Source: Neorhizobium galegae bv. orientalis str. HAMBI 540 (GTDB taxonomy: Bacteria > Pseudomonadota > Alphaproteobacteria > Rhizobiales > Rhizobiaceae). Taken from it: a DNA stretch of 64,000 nucleotides. Both the position numbers and the translations under genes were made by a program. Location of the stretch: the NCBI RefSeq assembly GCF_000731315.1, contig NZ_HG938353.1:1860001-1924000 (forward strand), written 5' to 3'. This document shows, one piece after another, positions 43,959 through 52,978 of the stretch (positions are counted from its first letter, which is position 1; the number at the start of each line of letters is the position of its first letter). The notes beneath the pieces were generated by a model. It made no database searches. It was not told the DNA's origin and saw only the letters and a program-made list of their open reading frames with translations.

Positions 43959-44157
43959 TGAATGAGCTCTGAGATCCAAGTTACCGATAGGGTACTTCAG
44001 ACGAGGAGCCACGGACATGATAAAAACGGAATAGTTTCATGCCGGCTTTGCAATCCACGCTGCCTTCCAGTCGTCAGGGCAGAGAAGCCTCATGAATCCG
44101 GTTGGTATTCACGTTTTTCTGCGGTCGCCCAACTTGCGTTTGCTGCCCGGCCGAGGA

Positions 44158-45201
44158 CTACTTTTGTATTCCATGGGGGATCTCGCCGGCTTGCGGCCCG
44201 TGCGGATATTCCGGACTGTGCGAATGCGTCGTCTTCTCTGTGATCGCAGGGCCGGCATATCCCTCCGGACCGTAGAAGGCGGAATGCAATCCCCAATACG
44301 CCGAGCCATAGAGCACGAAGGCCGCAGCTATTCCAGCAGGTATGTGACGGATCTTTTTCTTGAACTCCGGGAGGAAGTGGGTCTCGCGGCTGTGGTCCGC
44401 GGCAACGGCGAGCAGGATCGCCATGATCAGCCCGTGGCCGATCAGATCGACGCGGCCGAAGGGCCAGACGGCGGCCGTGAAGATGACCAGCAATGCGATC
44501 GCCGAAAGCCGGCGGATAAGCGGTATCCAGACGAGGCTGAGTCCCAGCGTGAATTCGGTGACTCCCGCCATCGGGATGAAGACGTCGCGCGGCATGCCGA
44601 ATGTCAGAAAGGGTTTCTCGACGACAAGCGGGTAGAACCAGCTCGGAAAGGCGAATTTCTCAAGGCTGGACCACATCAGCGCGATCGCCAACCCCCAGCG
44701 GAGGGCTTCAAGGCGATGGACCCGCCAGTTCTCGTGCTTTGATGGTTCGAGGATCAGATAGGCGGCAACGCCGAGGCCGAGCGCGAGATAGTCGAAGAGA
44801 TGGAAAAGGTCATAGTCCCGCAGCGCCAGCACCCACAAGGCAATGATGCCAAGCCCGGCAATCGGCATGGTCCGGCGTGAAAAGATCATGCCGGCGATGA
44901 CCAGTTGGAGCCAGGAGGCCCATTCCGCCGGCGTCTTGAGATCGGGGGTCAGATATACGCCACCGATGGCGAAGATCGCGACGAAGAACGCACCGATAAT
45001 GGCTCTGATGTAATCGTCCAGCCGCTGCCACAGGGGTCCGGTGATCCTGTCGAGCATGTCCAGCGCCATGCCGCCATACGCACTGCGCTCGACAGCGCGC
45101 GTCAGGCCGAAAAACACGAAGACCAGTACGATCCCGACCGAGAACCACGTATTGACGAGGGTCGACGTGACCGGCTCCGGCGGCGCTCCAACGATATAGT
45201 G
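44158..45201 (-). pseudogene. DoxX-like/multi-span membrane protein truncated by an IS21-type element
   Basis: About 347 codons of a hydrophobic protein with seven or eight spans (TLVNTWFSVGIVLVFVFFGL first, LPEFKKKIRHIPAGIAAAF last). The C-terminus is intact with a His-rich tail (TTHSHSPEYPHGPQAGEIPH). On the 5' side the frame runs straight into the IS end at 45202, so the native start is lost; the residues beyond are IS-encoded and not natural. The tail might bind metal. Function unknown. Confidence 0.7.
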
Positions 45202-46787
45202 TGTTCCGGCGTGCAAATTTGACCCCGTTGGCGGGGTAATCGGCGTCCAATTTTGCCCCCCCTCAGATTTCATCTGACCATCCGGCTTTTGACGGCGGAT
45301 GGAGCGGGAGTTGAAGCGAGTGGATACGATTGCGCGTGTTCGACGGGCCTTCCATGTGCAGGGCTGGTCGGTGAAGAAGATTGTCCGGGAACTCCACGTG
45401 TCGCGCAACACGGTTCGCAAGATTCTGCGTTCCGACGAGACCGATTTTGCCTATGAACGCGAGCGACAACCGCTGCCGAGGGTCGGAGCCTGGAAGGCCG
45501 AGATCGAGCGGTTTCTGGTTGCCAATGAGGGCAAGCCGTCGCGTGAACGGCTAACGCTGATCCGGATTTACGAGGAGGTTCGGGCACTCGGCTACGATGG
45601 CAGTTATGACGCGATCCGGCGATACGCCAAGACCTGGGCGAAGAACCGGGGAGCCGTGACGGCGGAAACCTATGTGCCCCTCTATTACGCGCCAGGAGAA
45701 GCCTACCAGTTCGACTGGAGCCACGAGATCATTCTGGTCAACGGGGTGACAACGACCGTGAAGGTCGCGCACGTCCGGCTCTGCCACAGCCGGATGATGT
45801 TCGCCCGAGCCTATATGCGTGAGAGCCAGGAGATGGTGTTCGATGCCCATGACAAGGCCTTCGCCTTCTTCCGTGGCACCTGCACGCGCGGCATCTACGA
45901 TAACATGAAGACTGCGGTCGAGGCGGTGTTCGTCGGCAAGGAGCGACAATACAATCGCCGCTTCCTGCAGATGTGCAGCCACTATCTAGTCCATCCCGTT
46001 GCCTGCACGCCCGCATCCGGATGGGAGAAGGGACAGGCCGAGAACCAGGTCGGTCTCGTGCGCGAGCGCTTCTTCACGCCACGCCTACGGGTCAAAAGCC
46101 TGGAGGAGCTGAACGTCTGGCTGCTCGACAAATGCGTCGCCTACGCCAAGGCACACCGCCATCCCGAGCAGACCGAGCGGATAATCTGGCAGATTTTCGA
46201 GGAGGAGCGCGGCAGCCTGGTGCACTACGTTGGACCGTTCGATGGCTTCCACTGCGTTCCCGCCTCGGTGTCGAAGACCTGCACGGTCCGCTTCGACAAC
46301 AACAAATACTCGGTCCTATCGACGGCGGTCGGCCGCCCTGTTGAGGTTCACGCCTATGCCGAGAAGATCGTCATCAGGCAGGACGGCGTGAACGTCGGTG
46401 AGCATCCTCGTTGCTTTGGCCGTGGCGAGGCGATCTACGATCCCTGGCATTACGTCCCTGTTCTGGCTCGTAAACCCGGTGCTTTGCGCAATGGTGCGCC
46501 GTTCCGGGAATGGGTCTTACCCGCAGCGATGGAGAAAGTGCGCCGGTGGCTGAAGAGCGTCCATGATGGTGATCGGCAGATGGTCACCATCCTCGGCTGT
46601 GTTCCCACCGACGGTCTGGCGGCTGTCGATGCTGCCTGCCAGGAGGCTTTGGATCACGGCGTCTGCTCAGCCTCGGTGATCATCAACATTCTGGCCCGCA
46701 GCCGTGATCCGGCTCCGGCCGCAACCCTGCAAACCCCGGATGCGCTGCGCCTGACCCATGAACCGGTCGCCGATTGCGCACGCTAAC
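45202..46787 (+). mobile_element. IS21-family element remnant (left end plus istA, istB missing)
   Basis: The left end starts at about 45202 (TGTTCCGGCGTGC) and carries two transposase-binding-like repeats, CGGCGTGCAAATTTGACCCC (45207-45226) and CGGCGTCCAATTTTGCCCCC (45241-45260), 17 of 20 matching, as expected for IS21 multiple terminal repeats. istA follows. The istB helper gene and the right end are absent; sequence after the istA stop belongs to another gene. A deletion probably removed them. Confidence 0.8.
45299..46786 (+). CDS. istA: IS21-family transposase IstA
   Basis: 495 residues. HTH near the N-terminus (GWSVKKIVRELHVSRNTVRK), then a DDE integrase core with YQFDWSHEI (first Asp), GIYDNMKTAVEA (second Asp) and GWEKGQAENQVGLVRERF (Glu). 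The C-terminus ends at ADCAR, slightly short of typical IstA tails, because the element is cut at this point. IstA needs the IstB ATPase for efficient transposition, so this copy is probably inactive on its own. Confidence 0.92.
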   Translation: MERELKRVDTIARVRRAFHVQGWSVKKIVRELHVSRNTVRKILRSDETDFAYERERQPLPRVGAWKAEIERFLVANEGKPSRERLTLIRIYEEVRALGYDGSYDAIRRYAKTWAKNRGAVTAETYVPLYYAPGEAYQFDWSHEIILVNGVTTTVKVAHVRLCHSRMMFARAYMRESQEMVFDAHDKAFAFFRGTCTRGIYDNMKTAVEAVFVGKERQYNRRFLQMCSHYLVHPVACTPASGWEKGQAENQVGLVRERFFTPRLRVKSLEELNVWLLDKCVAYAKAHRHPEQTERIIWQIFEEERGSLVHYVGPFDGFHCVPASVSKTCTVRFDNNKYSVLSTAVGRPVEVHAYAEKIVIRQDGVNVGEHPRCFGRGEAIYDPWHYVPVLARKPGALRNGAPFREWVLPAAMEKVRRWLKSVHDGDRQMVTILGCVPTDGLAAVDAACQEALDHGVCSASVIINILARSRDPAPAATLQTPDALRLTHEPVADCAR

Positions 46788-46872
46788 CCGGGCGCGCCGC
46801 TGCGTTTCGCGATCGAACGATAGGAAATTGTGAGACATCGAGGATTTCGAAGGTGGTTTTATCGATCGACAT
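46788..46872 (-). pseudogene. N-terminal remnant of a small gene downstream of the MFS exporter
   Basis: From the ATG at 46872, preceded by AAGGGAG, 29 codons (MSIDKTTFEILDVSQFPIVR, then SRNAAARPG) run until a stop created exactly where istA sequence begins. The good ribosome-binding site and position 24 bp after the MFS stop suggest a genuine second gene of that operon, cut by the IS event. Family not recognised. Confidence 0.55.
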
Positions 46873-46896
46873 GGCGACGCTCCCTTGCGCTGGTGA

Positions 46897-48330
46897 TCAG
46901 GTGTGATCGTGCCAGAGCAGCAGCAGCGAGGCGAGCGCCGAGACCGCGCTGATCGCTCCAGTCGCAATGAACGCCGCGTGGTAGCCGGCGAGCTGACCGA
47001 AGGTCTCAGAGCCTGTGCCGCTCTCTGCGACCGACACCGAATGCGCGAGCGTCACCAGGGCGGCGATGCCCACGGCTCCGCCGAGCTGCCGGGCGGTGTT
47101 TTGCAGACCGGCGGCGAGACCGGATTGCGCATGGGGAATACCGGCAAGAACCGCGTGCGTCGCCGTCATGATCATCAGGCCGAGGCCGCCGCCGACAAGC
47201 AGTGACGGCCACAGGATATCGGCGACATAGACGGGCGCGGCAGGAACCCAAGCCAGCCAGACCAATCCTGCCGCAGCCATCAACCCGCCGAAGAACGGCA
47301 GGCGGTCGAAGCCGGCATCGCGAAGATAACGCGACGAGATGGAGGTGATGGCCAGGAGCAGCGCCATCGGCAGGATGGCAAGGCCAGTGTCCATCGGGCT
47401 GTAACCGGCGATCTGCTGGAGGACGAGCGAGATGAAGAACATGGACGCGGTCAAAGATGCGCCAAGGCCCATGACCATGACGATACCGACCGGGATGTTG
47501 CGATGCCGGAAGACGCTCAAACGGATCAGGGGCTGCTCGGTGCGGCTTTCGATGCCGACGAACAGCGCAAGAAGGCCAGCCGCGATGCCGAGGGCGCCAA
47601 GCACGACGGGCGATCCCCAGCCCAATGCGACCGATTGGGTGATACCGTAGATGAAGCTGCCGATCGCGAGCGTGATCGAGATCGCGCCCGGCATGTCGAG
47701 CTTCAGGCGATCTTCACCATGAGGCTGCGGCGCCAGGCAGGTCGCAACGACCAAGCTCAGAAGCGCACCGATCGGCGCGTTGACGAACATGACCCAGCGC
47801 CAGCTCAGAACGCTGACCAGCACACCACCGATGATGACGCCGAAGGCGGCGGCGATCGCCCCCGATGCGGCCCAGAAGGAGATCGCCCGTTCGCGCCCGG
47901 CTCCCTTGGGATAGACGGAGATGATGACGGCCAGCGTCGAGGTTGCGAGCGCCGAAGCACCAAAACCCTGAACCGCCCGTGCCGCCAGAAGCATGGGGCC
48001 GCTGGTCGCGAAGCCGCCTACCAAGCTCGCCAGAGTGAAGGTGATGAGACCCGCCTGAAGGATGGCTCGGCGACCGTAGATATCGCTCGCACGTGCCGCG
48101 AGCAGCATGAAGCCGCCGAGCGACAGCAGATAGGCATCGACAACCCATTGCTGACCAATGGTGGTCAGGCCGAGATCGGCGCGGATCGCCGGCAGCGCCA
48201 CATTCACGATGGCTCCGTCCATGACGACCATGAACGAGCACAGGCAGGCAACCACTGCGGCAATCCACGCCGGAACACTGCTACGCAAAAGGGAAGATGG
48301 AACCACCGGGGCGGCGGAAACAGAAGACAT
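46897..48330 (-). CDS. MFS transporter, DHA2/EmrB-QacA type (14 spans)
   Basis: 477 residues from the ATG at 48330. Proton-driven drug/solute exporter. Motif A appears as LAARASDIYGRRAILQAG after span 2, the DHA2 motif D1-like FMVVMDGAIVNVALPAIRAD in span 1, and motif C-like ALGVIIGG segments in span 5. About 14 hydrophobic segments follow. It is divergent from an AraC regulator, a common arrangement for inducible efflux, and was followed by a gene now truncated by the IS remnant. Confidence 0.92.
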   Translation of the reverse strand: MSSVSAAPVVPSSLLRSSVPAWIAAVVACLCSFMVVMDGAIVNVALPAIRADLGLTTIGQQWVVDAYLLSLGGFMLLAARASDIYGRRAILQAGLITFTLASLVGGFATSGPMLLAARAVQGFGASALATSTLAVIISVYPKGAGRERAISFWAASGAIAAAFGVIIGGVLVSVLSWRWVMFVNAPIGALLSLVVATCLAPQPHGEDRLKLDMPGAISITLAIGSFIYGITQSVALGWGSPVVLGALGIAAGLLALFVGIESRTEQPLIRLSVFRHRNIPVGIVMVMGLGASLTASMFFISLVLQQIAGYSPMDTGLAILPMALLLAITSISSRYLRDAGFDRLPFFGGLMAAAGLVWLAWVPAAPVYVADILWPSLLVGGGLGLMIMTATHAVLAGIPHAQSGLAAGLQNTARQLGGAVGIAALVTLAHSVSVAESGTGSETFGQLAGYHAAFIATGAISAVSALASLLLLWHDHT

Positions 48331-48466
48331 CGAATGCACCTCGTCGGGTTGGATCACGGCGCATCCGTCTGGAAGACCGTTTGCGTCGCCTTCCAGGATC
48401 GACTGAGATGGGTTATGAGCGGTATCGATATATGGACATAAAATACTGAGAGATGGCCAAAACGGT

Positions 48467-49270
48467 ATGACAACAGCCTCGTCGATGCCCGTCGATCTCA
48501 GCGACCGGCTCGATGGCCCGTCGCTGATTGCCGTGTGGGGCAATGATGACCCCGGCACGGAGTATCGGCTGGGAACGCGGGAATATGACTGGCACACGCA
48601 CCGGCGCGGACAGGTGCTGTGCGTCGAAAGCGGCCTCATTCATGTTCGAACGGCGCATGGTTCCTGGCTGCTGCCGCCGCACCGCGCCGGCTGGATTCCA
48701 CCGGGGGTCGCTCATGCGGTCAGCGTCAGCGGTGCACTGAGTGGGTGGAGCGTCTTCATTGCCCCCGACGCCGGACGCCATCTGCCCGACGCTCCCCGTG
48801 TGATCGGCATCGGGGAACTGATGCACGCGCTGGTTCGGAAAGCCGTCACTTGGAACACCATGGACAGGCTGCAACCGGATCAGGATCGCGTCGTCGCCGT
48901 TCTACTCGACGAGATCGCACAGGCGCCGCAAGAGCGTCTGCATTTGCCGATGCCATCCGATCCGCGGCTGGTGCGCATCGCCAATGCGATCCTCGCCCGG
49001 CCCGAGAACGAGCGAACGCTCGACGAATGGGCGACATGGGCGGCGATTTCGTCGCGCACGCTGCGGCGTCTCATTCTGGCCGAGACGGGGTTGAGCTTTG
49101 CCCAATGGCGACAGCAGGCGCGTTTGACCCACGCCCTCGAAATGCTGGCCCGAGGCGATCCCGTCGGCATGGTCTCGGACGCTCTCGGATATGCCGCGCC
49201 CAGCAACTTCATCACGATGTTTCGCCGCGCCTTTGGCGACTCCCCGGGCCATTATTTTGCAAGCCGATAG
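48467..49270 (+). CDS. AraC family transcriptional regulator
   Basis: 267 residues. N-terminal cupin-like sensor (REYDWHTHRRGQVLCVESGL, LLPPHRAGWIPPGVAHAVSV) and C-terminal double HTH (ISSRTLRRLILAETGLSFAQ, SDALGYAAPSNFITMFRRAF, GDSPGHYF). Close in layout to the AraC at 20151. Divergent from the MFS exporter gene across 136 bp, so probably its regulator. Confidence 0.9.
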   Translation: MTTASSMPVDLSDRLDGPSLIAVWGNDDPGTEYRLGTREYDWHTHRRGQVLCVESGLIHVRTAHGSWLLPPHRAGWIPPGVAHAVSVSGALSGWSVFIAPDAGRHLPDAPRVIGIGELMHALVRKAVTWNTMDRLQPDQDRVVAVLLDEIAQAPQERLHLPMPSDPRLVRIANAILARPENERTLDEWATWAAISSRTLRRLILAETGLSFAQWRQQARLTHALEMLARGDPVGMVSDALGYAAPSNFITMFRRAFGDSPGHYFASR

Positions 49271-49717
49271 CCCTTAGACGACGTCTCGGTGCCTGACGTC
49301 GGCGGCAATATCCAATTTGAAAAATTCAAGGATCGAAAGTTTCAACCCATGGGGTCGCAGTACTGGGAGACTCTCAGTCGGGTGCGCACTACTGGCGCGG
49401 ACCCATCGATCTGAACGCACATGAGTTTAGTTTGGCGCAAGGGCCTCTACCGCGCTTTCCGCTGTTGGACAGGGTCACCTGATAAGGTCTAGGCTCGCCT
49501 TGATGTTTCGCAGTTCCCTCGTGCGCGCGGCCACGATTTGGCGCGAGCGCTTCTTGGCGGAGCGACCGGTCTTCGGCATTGCTGACTTGATAGCTGCCAG
49601 CCCGGCCCCAAAAGCGGCAATCGCGTTTCCATAATACGCCGTTCAATCAAAAAAGTTGGTACTTGGTACAATTAAGTTCGCGTATTGGATTGTTATATAT
49701 AAAGAAACTCGCGCTGA
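49271..49717. other. Distal island end: gene-free region with a coding relic
   Basis: No intact gene. On the minus strand an open frame ending at 49475 reads AYYGNAIAAFGAGLAAIKSA and then MPKTGRSAKKRSRQIVAART before RELRNIKASLDLIR and stop; its composition looks coding, so it may be a small basic protein (34 residues from the internal Met) or the end of a lost gene. AT-rich DNA (49650-49710) leads into the attachment repeat. Confidence 0.35.
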
Positions 49718-49760
49718 TCCGTCCAGTCGATCATCGGCGCAACGGCGAAAACGGGAGCCT
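49718..49760. repeat. Island attachment site, distal end
   Basis: 43-bp copy of the dusA segment at 4121-4163 with one substitution. It is followed by further, weaker dusA 5' homology up to a start codon at 49829 and then by integrase homology. Confidence 0.85.
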
Positions 49761-49829
49761 GGAAATATATATTTTCTTCTTGTTTTACAGACCTTGCGTC
49801 ACTCTGTTCTCCGTCTTGTTCAAGCTCAT
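49718..49829 (-). pseudogene. dusA: Displaced 5' fragment of dusA
   Basis: From the ATG at 49829 it reads MSLNKTENRVTQGL and then stops; compare MSVNQTENRVTQES in the intact gene. Past the stop, another frame encodes APVFAVAPMIDWTD, the dusA core. The fragment ends at 49718 where homology stops. It is the promoter-proximal piece left at the far end of island 1, since decayed. Confidence 0.8.
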
Positions 49830-49856
49830 CTTGTACCAAATCCGTCCGTTTCGAGC

Positions 49857-50171
49857 ATGGGCGCTATCACCCCGCGCGCGCGAAAAGATGGCAGCGTCAG
49901 CTACATGGCACGCGTGCGAGTTATGCGGGATGGCGTGACTTATCACGAGACGGAGACTTTTAACAGACGGCCGGCGGCCGCTGCGTGGATGAAGAAGCGC
50001 GAGCGGGACTTGCAAAGCCGCGCCGCCGCGTTGCGGCGGCTCGGGGATGCTGTCGGCATTGGCAATCTCGCCTCTTCGTCGAGCTATACGATCCGCCTTA
50101 AGTCCGCGCACTTGCCCTTGGATAGAAGCACCGGACTGCTCTTCAGCCCGGCGCGGTGTTGTTGCTTATGA
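49857..50171 (+). pseudogene. Truncated second integrase
   Basis: From the ATG at 49857 the first ~50 residues (MGAITPRARKDGSVSYMARV, then RRPAAAAWMKKRERDLQ) are a clear homologue of the intact integrase, sharing VMRDGVTYHETETF exactly. Homology stops near 50010 and the frame ends at 50171 with unrelated sequence; the catalytic domain is gone. Only one degenerate box (GTACCAAAT, 49833-49841) remains upstream where the intact copy has four. It marks the start of a second, older dusA island. Confidence 0.85.
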
Positions 50172-50311
50172 CAGACACCGGCGGACTCGTGTTAATCGAG
50201 CCAATCGGCATGACAGCCCGTCGCCGCTAGCGTACCGTTTCCGGCTAGACATCGTGTATGCGGAGACTGGGGCGCTGATACCAGTTGAGGCGGACCGGAT
50301 CATCGGCCGCC

Positions 50312-51196
50312 CTATTCCATCACCGCATCTCTCAACCAGGTGCGAAAGAACCGGAAACTCTCGGACCGAAGCTTCGGATCGGCGAACATGAATAAATAAT
50401 GCTCATGCACCATTTCGTTCTCAAACAGAGTAACGAGCTGACCGTCCGCTAGCTCCTGCTTGACCAGCTTCTGGCGGACAATGGCAATGCCGAGTCCTTC
50501 GACGGCGGCCGTCAGTTCGAGGCCAGAGCTTTCGAGATCAATGAAGCGGGTATTTGAGAATATTCTTGGCGCACGCGGTCCGAGCCAGCGCTCCCAGTTG
50601 CGGGTGAATTCCGCCGATCGCAACAAGGTATGATTTTCCAGATCGTCGGGCGTCTTGAGAGGGGGTGCGCGGCGCAAATAGGCCGGGCTGCAGACCGGAG
50701 TGAGATCCGCGTCGCCCAATATCTCGCATACGAATCCTTTTTTCCCGACCGTCTCGCCCACATGGATCATGCCGTCCAGCCCTTCCACATCATGCCCGCC
50801 GGTGACGAATTTCACGACGATGTCGGGACGGCGCGCGTAAAGCGTTCCGAGCACCGGCATGATGCATTTCTGCAGAAAGACGCGCGGACTTCCGATCACC
50901 AGCGGCCGGCGATCGACGCTGACCGAGAGATCGCTTGTCACGGCGCGGATATCGCCAAGAGACGCGTGGATTCTCGCCCAATAGACCTCTCCGGCGGGCG
51001 TCAAGGCTATTCTTCGGTGCGTTCGTTCGAAGAGGTCGCAGCCCAAGAATGCTTCCAGATTCTGGATCTGCCGGCTGACCGCGCCGGGCGTCAGGAAGAG
51101 CTCGTCCGCCGCCTTGGCGATGCTCATGTGCCGCCCCGCCGATTCAAAAACAGGTAGCGAGGTCATCGGCGGCAGGTCCCTGCGCCTTCTTTGCAT
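50312..51196 (-). CDS. LysR family regulator, GcvA-like
   Basis: 294 residues from the ATG at 51196 with AGGGAGGA upstream. HTH at residues about 12-50 (LPVFESAGRHMSIAKAADEL, TPGAVSRQIQNLEAFLGCDL). The effector domain has GFVCEILGDADLTPVCSPAY and GLELTAAVEGLGIAIVRQKL, typical of the GcvA-like group. Divergent from the SBP gene at 51323, with two LysR-type dyads between them, so it should control the transporter-lyase operon. Confidence 0.92.
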   Translation of the reverse strand: MQRRRRDLPPMTSLPVFESAGRHMSIAKAADELFLTPGAVSRQIQNLEAFLGCDLFERTHRRIALTPAGEVYWARIHASLGDIRAVTSDLSVSVDRRPLVIGSPRVFLQKCIMPVLGTLYARRPDIVVKFVTGGHDVEGLDGMIHVGETVGKKGFVCEILGDADLTPVCSPAYLRRAPPLKTPDDLENHTLLRSAEFTRNWERWLGPRAPRIFSNTRFIDLESSGLELTAAVEGLGIAIVRQKLVKQELADGQLVTLFENEMVHEHYLFMFADPKLRSESFRFFRTWLRDAVME

Positions 51197-51229
51197 GATG
51201 TTTTCCTCCCTCCGCTTCTCTAGCGTTCA

Positions 51230-51267
51230 ATTGAGAAAAACTCAATCGAATTCAGAAAATTTCGATT
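51230..51267. promoter_or_regulatory. Paired LysR-type dyads upstream of the SBP-lyase operon
   Basis: ATTGAG-N5-CTCAAT (51230-51246) and AATCGAA-N10-TTCGATT (51244-51267) are both perfect and overlap by three bases, in the divergent promoter between the LysR gene and the binding-protein gene. Confidence 0.6.
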
Positions 51268-51322
51268 TTTCCGCCGGCGATCCGCCGATACTGTCCCCGC
51301 GGAATGAATGGGAGGGAGGACC

Positions 51323-52930
51323 ATGAAGAACTTATCACTGGCATCTTTCGGCTTGGCGATCGCGGCTGCGACGTCACTTGCCCCTGTCGCGGCTTCGGCC
51401 GAACAATTGCGCGTGGGTCTTGCCGCGCTCGCCACGTCGGTTGATCCGCATTTCCACCGTGCCGGCTACAATTTCGATCTCCGCGAAAACATCTCGGACG
51501 CGCTCGTTTACGCCAACGGCGTCAACGGCGGCGTCGAGCCGCGCCTTGCGAAATCATGGGAGATCCAGGGCGATACCAAATGGGTCATCACCCTCGAATC
51601 GAAGGCGAAGTTCGACGACGGCAGCCCGCTCGGCGCCGACGACGTGATCTACTCGATGTGCCGGGTGCGCAATGTGCCAAACAGCCCCGGCCTGTTCAGC
51701 AGCTTCATTTCCACCATCAGCGCCATCAAGGATGCCGGCGACGGCAAGATCGAGATCGACACCAAGAAGCCCGACCCGAACCTGCTGCGCAGCTTGAGCA
51801 ATATCGGCATCGTCGAGAACCCGACCGGCCGCACCCTGACCTATGACGACAAGACCTGCGGCAACGACAACTGGCTGGAAACGGCCGGTTTCAACAACGG
51901 CAAGGTTCCCCCCGGTATCGGCCACTACCGCGTCAGGAAATTCACGCCCGACGTCCAGATCGAACTCGAGCGCAACGCACAGTATTACGGCACCCCGGCC
52001 GCCTACGATTCCGTGCTGGTCAAATCCCTGCCGGACAACAGCGCCCGCATCGCAGCCCTGCTTGGGGGCGCGGTGGATGTCATCAATGCCGTACCGATCA
52101 ATGCCATCGACAGCATCCAGTCGTCGGGCAAGCACCACCTGTCGTCCATGCCCTCGACGTTGCTGATCTTCCTGCTGCCCGATCAGGGCCAGGAAAAGAC
52201 ACCGAAGGTTTCCGGTACCAACGGAAAGAACCCCTTCCTTGACGCGCGTGTCCGCAAGGCGCTCAATCTCGCCATCAACCGCGAGCAGATCGCCGAGACC
52301 GTGATGGGGGGCATGGCGGGGCCGGCAAGTCAGATCATCGTTGACGGCGTCTTCGGTCACAATCCCGACCTGCAGCCCTCTCCCTTCGATCCGCAGGAGG
52401 CCAAGCGCCTGCTGGCCGAGGCGGGGTATCCGAACGGTTTTTCCCTGACGCTAAACGCGCCGAGCGACCGCTATGTTAACGGTGCCCAGGTCGCTCAGGC
52501 GGTGACCGCCATGCTCTCGCAGATCGGGCTCAACGTGACGCTGGAGACTTTCCCGTTTAGCATCTACTTCACCAAGGCCAGCGCCTACGAGTTCAGCCTC
52601 TATCTCGCCGGTGCCGCAGCCGATACCGGCGAGGGCCTGAGCCAGATGATCAACCTCGCCGGCACCCGCAATCCCGACCGCGGCTGGGGCGGTGCAAACC
52701 GCGGACGCTATTCCAGCAAGGTCACCGACAAGGCGCTCGAAGACGCGCAATCGACGCTCGACGACGCCAAGCGGGAAGAGCTGATCCGCTCCGCCGTGGC
52801 CCAGGTCTACAAGGACGACGGCTACGTGCCGCTCTACCACGAGTTCGGCGTCTGGGGGGTGCGCAACGGCGTTCACTACGACGCCAACGCCAACCTGACC
52901 AATATCTTCTACACCGCACGTCCCGAATGA
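51323..52930 (+). CDS. Family 5 solute-binding protein of the lyase-linked ABC transporter
   Basis: 535 residues from the ATG at 51323 with GGAGGGAGGA upstream. Signal peptide of about 29 residues (MKNLSLASFGLAIAAATSLA, cleaved after ASA). SBP family 5 features include LRVGLAALATSVDPHFHRAG, WVITLESKAKFDDGSPLGAD and DARVRKALNLAINREQIAET. First gene of an operon of six with short or overlapping junctions; the neighbouring lyase suggests its ligand is an amino-acid conjugate. Confidence 0.93.
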   Translation: MKNLSLASFGLAIAAATSLAPVAASAEQLRVGLAALATSVDPHFHRAGYNFDLRENISDALVYANGVNGGVEPRLAKSWEIQGDTKWVITLESKAKFDDGSPLGADDVIYSMCRVRNVPNSPGLFSSFISTISAIKDAGDGKIEIDTKKPDPNLLRSLSNIGIVENPTGRTLTYDDKTCGNDNWLETAGFNNGKVPPGIGHYRVRKFTPDVQIELERNAQYYGTPAAYDSVLVKSLPDNSARIAALLGGAVDVINAVPINAIDSIQSSGKHHLSSMPSTLLIFLLPDQGQEKTPKVSGTNGKNPFLDARVRKALNLAINREQIAETVMGGMAGPASQIIVDGVFGHNPDLQPSPFDPQEAKRLLAEAGYPNGFSLTLNAPSDRYVNGAQVAQAVTAMLSQIGLNVTLETFPFSIYFTKASAYEFSLYLAGAAADTGEGLSQMINLAGTRNPDRGWGGANRGRYSSKVTDKALEDAQSTLDDAKREELIRSAVAQVYKDDGYVPLYHEFGVWGVRNGVHYDANANLTNIFYTARPE

Positions 52931-52978
52931 CGCACGGCCGGTGGAGCCGGCATTTCACGCCGGCCCTGCCCTATTTTT

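Larger units (their letters stand above)
4121..49760. mobile_element. dusA-integrated genomic island of about 45.6 kb
   Basis: Defined by a direct repeat of 43 bp (4121-4163 and 49718-49760, one mismatch) taken from dusA codons 24-38, and by a tyrosine integrase at the dusA-proximal end. A family of integrases that inserts prophages and islands into dusA is established in Proteobacteria. The cargo is almost entirely catabolic and transport modules; no phage structural or conjugation genes were seen. The ends are supported by sequence; mobility is not shown. Confidence 0.8.

Noticed and set aside
44600..44850. Small plus-strand frames within the broken membrane gene
   Set aside because: Antisense to a continuous hydrophobic coding frame and without recognisable features.
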